Shown piece by piece: positions 45,835-55,746 of a stretch of 64,000 bases of DNA (position 1 is the stretch's first letter; the number at the start of each line of letters is the position of its first letter). The translations under genes were made by a program, and so were the position numbers. Below the pieces are notes generated by a model that searched no databases, was not told where the DNA came from, and was given only the letters and a program-made list of their open reading frames with translations. The stretch is from Plasmodium coatneyi (Eukaryota; Apicomplexa; Aconoidasida; Haemosporida; Plasmodiidae): contig NC_033569.1 in NCBI RefSeq assembly GCF_001680005.1, forward strand, positions 992,001 to 1,056,000. Direction: 5' to 3'.

Positions 45835-46212
45835 GTTGGCGCTTCCAAGGGGTGTAACAAGACTTGTGATGATCTGTGAATACGCTTGATTCGGCACCTG
45901 GGTATGTTAAAAAAAAAAAAAAAACGCGCAGCAATGAGATACATGTTCGATGGGTAACAGAACTGACAAACGTCTGCGTAGCTGGGGGGTGGAGTTACCT
46001 ACGTACGGCTGTTTGTGCAACACCCCCGCTTGGGGCGATTCACACAGGGGGACAGGAAAAAAATGTTGTTCGTCGAATAGGGAATACGCAGGGGGAATGT
46101 ATTTAAAATGAAAGTGGAAACTACGTACGTGGGATGTGCTTTCGTTTCTTCACCGCAACGTCGTTTTAAGTTTCGTGTGAAGTGATTTGCGTTGGATGGA
46201 TTCCCTTTTGGG

Positions 46213-46244
<32 letters not shown>

Positions 46245-46821
46245 TGTTGCAAAATCACCTGACCGTTCATAATTTCCCGAATGGCTAGTTTTCGCTGCAA
46301 CGGAGGTTGCAATCTACATGGGGAAAAAGTCAATCGGATCGCTCCCTTCGCCCGTGTGGTGATCGTGTTGGCAATCTCTTTTAACGAGTAGCACAAGTGT
46401 TACACGTTTCACCCTATGGGCAGAGCTTTCCGTTTCTTTTGTGCATACCGTGCCACGATCCCGCGGGTGATAATCGCTTGAACGGACGCTCAGGAAAAGT
46501 TTTGATGTGCGCCCCGCAATGAGGTGATTAAAAATTGGGTCCGCTTTTGTCGTACGCATCGCAGTGAAGTGGCTTTATGCTTCACAACGGGATGCTCCTT
46601 TCGAGTGTCCCTTCTGCGTCAGCCAAAAAAAAAAAAGCTGCCTTCGCGTCGGGTTAAGCTGTGCGGGCATTACTACACACACGGGTAGGTACACACGAGT
46701 AAATACACACGGGTAGATAAACACGGGTGGATACACACGAGTCGCTCCCACCCTTGTTTGCCCCTAAGGAGATGCACACTTGCGTAGAAGCTGCTGTATG
46801 CCCCCTCCACGACGGAGCGAC
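45835..46821. other. 1-kb tandem spacer
   Basis: This lies upstream of cytochrome b5 and downstream of LPD1. It includes an A tract at about 45910, a T25 tract at about 46218-46245 followed by CACCTGACCGTTCA (46256-46269), and the 14-bp repeat at 46676-46744. No gene is supported. Confidence 0.55.
46676..46744. repeat. 14-bp tandem repeat (CACACGGGTAGATA-type)
   Basis: Five degenerate copies alternate between ACACGGGT and ACACGAGT cores. They lie just 3' of the LPD1 stop codon, probably in its 3' UTR or terminator region. Confidence 0.8.
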
Positions 46822-48508
46822 CTACATATGGATGGCTTTGTCGAAGGACTGTAGGGCGACCTCCTTGATAACCTCGGAAAAGGTGGGGTGAGCATAAATA
46901 ATCTTACTCAGACTTTTGGCCGATCCTCCACTGCCAACATAAATGGACAGAGGAAGAATCAAATCGCTGGCATTGTTTCCAACAATTTGGGAACCGAGGA
47001 TTTTGTTGGATTCATTTTCAACGAGGAGCTTAATCAGCCCATCGAAGTCATCTATTGTTCGAGACCTGCTATTAGCAGCAAAGGGAAAGGTAACTGCCTT
47101 GAATGACAGATTCATTTGTTTACACCTTTCTTCATTTAGACCTACGCTGGCTACTTCCGGGTGGGTATATATAACACTTGGTACGAGGTCGTAATTTATG
47201 TGTGATTTTTTTGGCTTATTTAACTTCAATTCGCTCAATAGGATGTTCGCTAGGATGTATCCTTCTTCTTCTGCCTTGTGTGCAAGCATAGGTCCATCGA
47301 TGGCGTCCCCGATAGCTTTTATGGTTGGATGTGATATAACACCGAAGGATTCATCCACCTGAATTTTTTTATTTTTTCCCAATTGGATATTAACTTTGTC
47401 CAAGTTAAGGTTATCAAAGTTGGGTCTCCTACCAACACAGACAAGAACCACATCCGATTGTACCTTTTGTATTTCCTTTGTTTTTGTATTTTGGGCAAAT
47501 AAAGTGGCTTCCTCATTTTCGACGTTGCCTCCTATTACGGATGTATTAAAGGCAAACTTGATTTTTATTTTTTCGAGCGTTTTTTGGAGCACTTTACTTA
47601 CATCTGCATCTAGAAAAGAGCACAACCTGTTGTTGTACTCAAATATGGTGACTTCTGAACCCATTTTTGCAAAAACAGAACCTATTTCTAATCCTATCAC
47701 ACCACCACCAATGATAGAAATTTTCTTCGGAATTTTTTTAAAGCTCAGTATATCATCTGATGTCTGTATCACTTGGTGATCATAATGTAGAAGGTCCTCA
47801 ACTGTCTCAGCTTCCTTCGCATTATTATCGTTCAGTTTTTTTAGTGGAATTTCTATCGGCTTCGATCCTGTAGCGATAACAATCCGTTCCGCCGTTACTA
47901 GTTTTTCCTTCCCTTCACTGTTTACCAAGACGGAGTTTGCATCTACGATACTTCCATGTCCTATCATGTGGTTTACTTTGTTCTTCTTATAGAGGTATGT
48001 TATTCCGTCGGCGAGATTTCCCATGCATTTGTTTTTGTGCTTATGTATGGTCTCCACGTCTAGGTTTACGTTGTCTACCAGGATACCCATTTGCTTGAAC
48101 TTGTTTTTTGCCTCGTAATAGTTGTGTGCAATGTGTAGGAGCGACTTCGAAGGTATGCATCCTCGGTTTAGGCACGTACCTCCCAGTTTCTTATCTTCGT
48201 TCACGTTGAGAACACTGAGCTTATTCTGCGCGCATCGGATGCTGCACACGTAGCCTCCTGGGCCACCGCCTATCACAATAACGTCGTAGCTGAGGGGAGC
48301 AAGTGGAAAATAAATGGACCAGACGAATGAGTCGTCATATATGCTGCAACAAAATGGACACACATGGGGGTATGCAAAAAAAAAATGTACTGTGGGTAGA
48401 ACACAATTCGATCTTGTGCTGTCAAGTCGCTTACTCCTTCTTTGATGAAAAGTGTCTCCGACCTGGAAAAAAGACGACCCTCCTCGTTCCGCTCACAACT
48501 GCATTCAT
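46822..48508 (-). CDS. LPD1: dihydrolipoamide dehydrogenase (E3), mitochondrial, two exons
   Basis: Exon 1 is 48508-48435 and exon 2 is 48289-46822 (phase 2), giving 513 residues. Exon 1 encodes an Arg/Ser-rich presequence (MNAVVSGTRRVVFFPGRRHF) and joins directly to the FAD-binding strand YDVIVIGGGPGG. The redox disulfide is in GGTCLNRGCIPSK, the NAD-binding motif is GGGVIGLEIG, and the C-terminal active-site His-Glu pair is in YAHPTFSEV. E3 reoxidises lipoamide in the mitochondrial branched-chain/2-oxoglutarate dehydrogenase complexes and the glycine cleavage system. The lack of a hydrophobic signal peptide separates it from the apicoplast E3. It diverges from CPN60 across a 1.9-kb spacer. 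Confidence 0.93.
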
Positions 48509-50421
48509 TTTGGCGTTTTGTGTTCTGCGAAGAAGAGGGGGAAGTAGACACAGTTTGGGGTTAGAAAATGTTCTTACAGGATGTGGTTTACGTTTGCGTG
48601 TCCCCCAGAGTGGCAGCTACTTGGCAGACCCGCATACGTGCCACGTGTGCTCTGTTGGTATGTTATGTTTGATGTGTTTCCTTTGCTATGCTTGGTTTTT
48701 TTTTATTTTTCCGTTTTGCCGCTCAACACAAATCTGCGAGGTTCGCACGTGTGGCTACCTACGGACTGGCGGTGCGGTACCTTGGGGGGAGTCCTGCCCA
48801 ATGTGCAAATGGTAGGGGAAGCTAAATTTTGAGGCCTTACTGAGGGACGCGCGTATGGTGTATGTTGTAAGGGTGTTGGCGACCCGTCCTCAATTGTGTG
48901 TTAAGAGATGCTCAGCTAAGCTGTGTGTGAATCTGGAAGACTCCTTAGCCCTTTAAAAGGGATCGTCTCTTTTGGGTGCCGCTGGAACTGGCGCACGTAC
49001 ATATGTGCACATAAGCGTGCAAACAAAGTTTTTTCAAAGGATGTAATTCCTGGCCAGCTGATGCTCTGTTCACTTATTCGAGTCCGCGTGGTGGTTGATC
49101 CGGTGGGGAACGAACAAAGCGATCGACCTGGGATGTGACTAAACTGCGAGGCAGTAAAGCGGGGGAAAAAACCAGTTAACGGAGAATAAAGCGAAGGAAC
49201 AGGGAAAAACATCCGCGTGATCGAGGTGTGCTTGTGCGTGAAAAAAAAAAAAAAAAAAAAAAAAAATATATCTTTGCTGCGGAATACCAATCTGGGGAAG
49301 TGCCAACAGGGGTGTAACCTATCACGGGAGGCAAACCGGAAAACGAGCGAAGGATGCCACCCTGGGGATTCCTTATGCACTGGCTGTAGCCCAAAGCGGA
49401 AACAAGCCCAGCATATGCACGTGTGGGAAAAGAACACCATGGGAGAAAGTTGTGCCGCAAAAATGAAGGGCACCGGAGCGTGGGCAAACCGCGCACACAG
49501 GAATGAGGATCGAGATGGGGTAACCTAAGAGGGAGCATCGATATGGAGTAGCCTCTGGGGGAGCATCAGGTTGGATTAGCGATTGTGGGAGAGTGGCCCC
49601 AGTCCCCCGGGACGGCCGGGGGTGCCGCAAATCGCACGCCGGTGACGTCGCCCCGGCTTTTTCCCGCAACACCGTGGGGGGCGATTCTGCCTGTTATATG
49701 TAGAAGCAGCCGGGGCAGTATGAATGAAGAAAGTGGCGTATTTTTTCACGTAGTGGCCCTGCCCCCAACAGGTAGAAAAGAAGCGTTTCTTCGGAGGTGA
49801 CACATTGCGTGCACATGTTTTCGTTCGCTGTTGCGTTGGTATATGCTTCTTCACTCGCAAATGCTCTCCTTTTTTTTTTTTTTTTTTCCTTCCAAATGAT
49901 ACAACGCAGGTGATGCTTTTTTTTCCTGTGCTAGCCAATACATAAAGTAGTAACCAAGAAAAAAAAAAAAAAAAAAGCTGCGAACAAATCTCCACAAGGG
50001 ACTTTTTCCAACCGCGGAGTTACGCCCCTCTCCAAGCATCAGAAATAACGTCGCCGTTGGTCGAGGCACACGTGTAATTCGAGTCAGTCGACATTCACGT
50101 AGCTGTCATTTGTTGGGGCTACCACTTTTTGTGGAGTGGCACATATATAGATAAATCCTCCCAAGTGTATGCGCTCATTTGGCCCTTTCCTACACATGAG
50201 CGTGTGACCTAGTAGTCTGAAGCAGTGATTGCGACTTCCCCCCCGGTACACGTGCAAGAATAGTGTACGTGATTACACCTTTTGCAGGTGTACGAACAGG
50301 CAGGAGGGGGGGAAGCACATTCCCAGGTGTGCGCCATTCACCTATACATTTACACCGGTGAGGCGAAACAATCTGCACGGGTTGTCACTTCCACCCAAAA
50401 ATAGGCTACTCCTAAATCCAA
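48509..50421. other. 1.9-kb divergent spacer (LPD1 / CPN60)
   Basis: This is a shared upstream region of two organellar genes. It contains A and T tracts near 49242-49266, 49872-49888 and 49960-49976. ORFs up to 185 codons on the minus strand run through poly-Phe and have no domain. It is a probable bidirectional promoter. Confidence 0.55.
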
Positions 50422-52911
50422 ATGAACGTGAGACCCGCAGTAGTGCTCCTGGTAGTAGCCCTCCTGGGCTGCTTGCTCAAGTGCGGGCAAAGCGTGAAAC
50501 GGAAGAGGGGACTAAGCGGCAAGCGCAGGGGTCTCCTCAGTAAAAGGCTCAGATACATCAACAGTAAGCTCATAAGCAGGAGGAAGGAAAACTACGTGAA
50601 GGTAAAAATGACCGAAAATAAGGTGAAAGGAAAGGACATCATCTACGGGAATGAATGTCGAAACGAGTTGCTACGAGGCATTTTAACGGTGTCAGATGTA
50701 GTGAAGCTAACCTTAGGTCCGAGGGGAAGAAACGTTCTTCTTGAGAAGGAATATGGAAGTCCCCTAATAATTAACGACGGAGTGACAATTGCAAAAAACA
50801 TATCACTAAAGGATAGGAAGAAAAATAATGGAGTTAAGTTAATGCAGGAAAGTACCAACATATCGAATGACAAAGCGGGAGATGGTACAAGCTCGACAGC
50901 ATTAATGACAGCCACCATTACGAGGAAGGGTATAGACCAAGTTAATAAAAACCACAACCCTATTCCAATACAAAGGGGAATACAGCTAGCCTCCAAAATG
51001 ATTATAGAAAAGATAAAGTCATTATCTACGCCAATTAAGACGTATAAAGACATTTTAAACATCGCCACTATAGCTAGTAATAATGACACCCACATGGGAA
51101 GCATCATCGCCAATGCGTATGACAAGTTGGGAAAAAATGCCGCCATCATTTTAGACGACAATGCTGATATTAATGATAAGCTAGAATTCACAGAAGGGTA
51201 CAATTTTGACAGGGGAATTATTAACCCTTACCTTCTCTACAATGAAAATAAAGATCACATTGAATATAACAATGTTTCTACGCTGATAACGGATCAGAAC
51301 ATTGACAACATTCAGTCTATTCTACCCATTTTGGAAATCTTCGCGAAGAATAAGCAGCCCCTTTGCATCATCGCCGATGATTTTAGCAATGAGGTGCTTC
51401 AGACACTCATCATAAATAAACTCAAGGGCGCCATCAAGGTGGTAAGTTTATAGGTGGTCACGCTGTTACGCTGTTATTCTGTTACGTGGATACCCCTCTC
51501 CACATTTACATTGCGTAAAATTTATTAGCCTTTTTTTACGCGCAAAAAATGTGGAGATAGAAAAAAACTGAGAGGGTGCAGAAGTAGAGTAACCCCTAAA
51601 GCAGGGTTACCTCTATGGTACCGTCCTCCCACATGGGGGGAAACCTCCGCAGCAGAGTCCTTTTCGTGGGGCACTGTATTCGCGCTATGAGGGGAGTCCC
51701 GTATTGCTGTATACTGCATCCCCCCGAACCGCCTACCAAATTGCATGAAAAAATCATCCGCACATTAATGCAACAATAACAACCCCTTTTTGCAGGTCCC
51801 CATAAGAGCCCCCTCCTTCGGAGACAGGCGCAAGGACTACCTAAAAGATCTATGTATCGTGACGAACAGCAAATACATAAGCGCGGATGTGGGATTAGAC
51901 CTAAACAACCTTCACAACAATATGAGTTCCTTCGATAACAACTACCTCACCCTCCTGGGAAGCGCAAACACACTCATTGTGAAGAAAGATAGAACCAGTC
52001 TAATCACGAAAGAGGAGTACAAAAACCAGATAGACGACAGGATTAAGGTTTTGAAGAAGGAGCTCGAAGAAACGACGTCCAAATATGACAAGGAAAAATT
52101 AAACGAGAGAATAGCTGCCTTGTCAGGTGGTATTGCCAAAATATTAATAGGAGGAAATACAGAAACGGAACAAAAGGAGAGGAAGTTTAAATACGAAGAT
52201 GCGACGAATGCAGTGAAGAGCGCAATCGACATTGGATACGTCCCAGGAGGAGGAGTCACTTATCTGGAAATAATCAAATCGAACTTCATAAATGAGATAC
52301 ACAAGAAAATTGAAGAGGAACTTCAAAACACAGGGAACCAAGAGGATAAAAAGTATCTAGATCTAGTGGGTAATTTAGAATCCGAAATGGAGCTCCGAAA
52401 AATGGGTGCAAACATAGTAGTCAGCAGCTTAGATGTAATTACCAAACAAATAGCTGACAACGCAGGAGTGAATGGAGAAAACGTCGTGAAGATTATTTTA
52501 AATTCAAAAGACAAATACGGATTTGGATACGATGTGAATACAAACAAATTTGTGAATATGGTGGAGAATGGAATTATCGACAGCACTAATGTGATCATAA
52601 GTGTTATTAAAAATAGCTGTAGTATAGCAAGTATGGTTTTGACCACCGAGTGCATGATGGTGGACAGTGAGAAGAAGGACAAGGGAATCCTCGATTCGAG
52701 CATCAACTCGCCCAACTACCTGCAGAAGCATAGACGGGCTGGAGGATACAGCAGAAAACTAGACCATATGGACGATGACGAGGATGAGGACGATCTGGAG
52801 GATGAAGATGATGAAGAGGATGAGGATGATGAGGAGGATGAGGAAGACGACGAGGATGACGACGGCGATGAGGATGAGGAGGAAGACGACGGGTACAACT
52901 ACGATGAGTAG
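50422..52911 (+). CDS. CPN60: apicoplast 60-kDa chaperonin (CPN60), two exons
   Basis: The exons are 50422-51441 and 51796-52911 (phase 0), giving 711 residues. An N-terminal signal peptide (VVLLVVALLGCLLKC, residues 8-22) precedes a very basic transit-peptide-like stretch (KRKRGLSGKRRGLLSKRLRY), which together form the bipartite apicoplast leader. The chaperonin body follows, with LTLGPRGRNVLL, NDGVTIAK, GDGTSSTAL, the splice-spanning KVVPIRAPSFGDRR, and GGGVTYLEI. It folds imported proteins in the apicoplast stroma with CPN20 or CPN10. It is much longer than GroEL (548), through the leader, insertions and a C-terminal tail of about 45 almost purely Asp/Glu residues in place of the GGM tail. 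Confidence 0.94.
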
Positions 52912-53611
52912 GAAGTGTGTATGTGTGTGTGTGGAGGGATCAGAACGGTGGCTGAAACCGAAGCAAGTGGGAAGCAGACACACATGGTTGCCACAACAGA
53001 GAGATCGAAAAAATTAGCAGAACGGACGTGAACGTGAACGTGGCACCTTTGTCTCCCCCGTAAGCAGTTTATTTCCCCTGTCAATTTTTTTTTTTTTTTT
53101 TTTTTTTTTTGACCCCTTTAATAAGTAAATGTGTGTGCACGCGCACGCGTAATTGTTCTAGCACTTTTGCATGGCGTGGCCATGTACCTTTTTATTTTTT
53201 AAGATAATTAATCTATCCTGCATTATTCCTTGCGTTTAATTCACTCGGTCACGCGTATAACAGCGCGCTGTTTTATCAACCCCGCCGGCCATTCGGGGCG
53301 GTATGAATCTCAAAACGGGAAAATTCCACGGCGAATTTGAGCCATCCAAACTTGCTTTTCTTTTTTTTAATTCACTTTTCTTGACTCGATTAGCGCAGCG
53401 ACGCGAGCGCCCGCAGACCCATTCTATATCGACCAGCGAAACAGCAGCATGTTCTAACCATACGAACGTTGCGTGTCGTGTGTCACTTGTCGAGCATGAC
53501 CTGTTCGCATACCGCGGCACCCATGTGTATGCCCTCTTACCCCCGAACTGCAGAACGACGCGAGGGAGCAAGTCGCCCCATTTTTGTATGAACCGTTCAG
53601 CCAAAATTGAG

Positions 53612-53644
<33 letters not shown>

Positions 53645-53844
53645 GCCATTTTGTTGAAAAGCACAAAATTTGGCTGACTATTCTTCAGGCATTTTTTTTT
53701 TTTTTTTAAACATTTTGAAATTTTGAGAAAATGCAGAATGGGGATATGTGTAAGGAACGATGAAACTCCGCCGTTTGGTTCGATTTGCGGTTCCTTTCGT
53801 GGTTCCCTTCCCCAGCGGCCTTCTCCTTTTTTCGTACCTCTGAA
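52912..53844. other. 0.93-kb tandem spacer
   Basis: This lies between CPN60 and PheRS. It includes a T tract at about 53087-53110 and A31 at 53612-53642. Before A31 sits TGTATGAACCGTTCAGCC (53585-53602), the reverse complement of the motif found at 6990-7009. No gene is supported. Confidence 0.6.
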
Positions 53845-55688
53845 ATGCGCCTCTTCTTTGCTCTGCACACCTTCCTAATAGCCGCCTTTTCCACGCAACT
53901 TGGGCGCTGCTACAGCGGTCTTAACCCCCCTCACCACTGCATAAGTAATTTCACGCTGTCAAAACTGAGCAACAGTTACCACGTAAAAAATGACATAATC
54001 AATTATGGCAGATTTAAATATGTGTACACTATTAAGAATCACCCCATCCACCATGTAACGACGAGGATCCTTGATCACCTGAAAAGGGAGTCTTCCTTCT
54101 GGGTAGTTTACAGCAAGTGCCCACTGTACCAAAAGAATTTATGCTTTAATGATATTTTGATTAAGAACACAAATGATACCACATCTGCGAGGAATAACTT
54201 TTACTTTTCGGACTCCCTTTTGTACATCCCCCAGGCGACGTCTCTCTTTCCCCATGTTTGTCACTTGCTAAGGGGGGAGCAAAAGGGGAGGCACGTTCCA
54301 CATTGTGGGGGGACACCAAATGGGGGCATACCCACGAACCAAACAGTGATACAAAGTGAATGCACTGTCGAAGAAGCAACGAATGAGGAAGTGCCCCGTC
54401 TGTCCTTGCGTGAGCATTGCCAAAATGGGGACATCGAAAAAGATGCAGAGCAAAACGAACAAACTGCAGAGGGAGAGTACCACAACGCGCCGTCACAGCC
54501 AGACCGCGGCACAGACAACATCCTCATCATCTCGAACGTTTTCAGAAAAGACAATATTGACAAATTGCACTTTCCATTTTTTAACCAAATGGATATATAT
54601 ATAAAAATAAAAAACGAACTGATAGGTAAGAAGAAACAGCTCCTGTACTTTCTCTGTTCACTGCTAGACTCACTCTTTGGCAAGACACATAAATGGAGGA
54701 TAAAGAAAGACTCCTTCGATTTTACCAGGAATTCGTTGCAAGCAGAAGTTTATCACAACGGCAAATGGGTTGAAATTTTGGGTTGTGGAATCTTAAAGGA
54801 AAAAATTCTCTTTCGAAAATGGAAGCAGTATGATGTGGGTGATTACTTAGCCATAGGGTTAGGGTTGGATAGAATAGCCATGATAGTGTGGGAGGTCAAC
54901 AGGATACGGGACCTATATTTGTACATTACGAACACGGCAGGGAATACTTTATTAACAAAAAAAACGAACACAGAGGGGGGGGAAAAAGACACGGTTGAAA
55001 ATATTATTGGGCATGATGACATTCCAGGGGGAGACACAAATGGAGATGCATCAGTTCGAACAAGTGGAGATGTATCTGTTCAAACGAATGGAGATGTATC
55101 TGTTCAAACAAATGGGCCAGCATCCCTGAGGGAAGAACCCGTCGGTGATGAAAACATCCTAGTAGATTCCCCCAAGTTGGAGGGAACCCATTTGAGGAAC
55201 GCATTACTGAACCATTTGTCGAGGAAAAGGGATCCAAATCGACCAAAGAGCGATTTCTTTCTGTACTTTTTAAATTTATATAATATACGACACGAGGAGA
55301 GAGATGTTTCCTTTTATGTTAACTCAGAGTGGGACACGGAGCTCTTCACAAAAACGGTTCTTCATTTTGCACCCCCTGTGGGAGGCAATCGTTTGCTCAG
55401 GCGGGTTCTACTTCTAGATGTGTTCACCCATAAAGGCTCCAGAAGGACCAGTTACACGTACAAGTTTCTGTACGCCGCGCCGGCAAGCATACGGGTAGGA
55501 CAGGCGATACAACGCGACACTACTTGGCATAACTCACTACTGTAACCGTTCGTGATGCATACACAAATCGCCTTCGTTTTCCCCTCCTCCTTCTTCAGAA
55601 TCAGCAGACCTTCAGAGGCTTCGTGAAGGAGCTGCACGAACAGTTGGTGCGCGAGATCGTTCGCATGTTTAACGTGAATATTCGATGA
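53845..55688 (+). CDS. organellar phenylalanine-tRNA ligase, two exons
   Basis: The exons are 53845-55494 and 55599-55688 (phase 0), giving 579 residues. The ATG at 53845 starts a signal peptide (MRLFFALHTFLIAAFSTQLG), pointing to the secretory route to the apicoplast; an in-frame ATG at 53785 would put 20 residues before it. The class II core is visible: KNHPIHHVTTRILDHL, motif 2 region KWVEILGCGILKEKILF, and motif 3 GLGLDRIAMIVWEV. The C-terminal FDX-ACB anticodon-binding domain (SDFFLYFLNLYNIRHEERDV to IVRMFNVNIR) is completed by the short second exon. The single-chain layout is that of mitochondrial/organellar PheRS. A repeat insert (GDVSVQTN, 55040-55110) lies between motif 3 and the FDX-ACB domain. 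It charges tRNA-Phe for organellar translation. Confidence 0.92.
55040..55110 (+). repeat. 24-bp in-frame repeat (GDVSVQTN)
   Basis: Three copies of a 24-base unit encode GDxSVxTN/S in the linker before the anticodon-binding domain of PheRS. Confidence 0.85.
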
Positions 55689-55746
55689 ACTCCCTGGGGT
55701 GGCATCTGGGTAGTGACATGACACAGACGTTACCTCCTTTGTTTGC

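Noticed and set aside
48916..49473. 185-codon minus-strand ORF in the LPD1/CPN60 spacer
   Set aside because: It passes through a T25 tract as poly-Phe and lacks domains or splice support.
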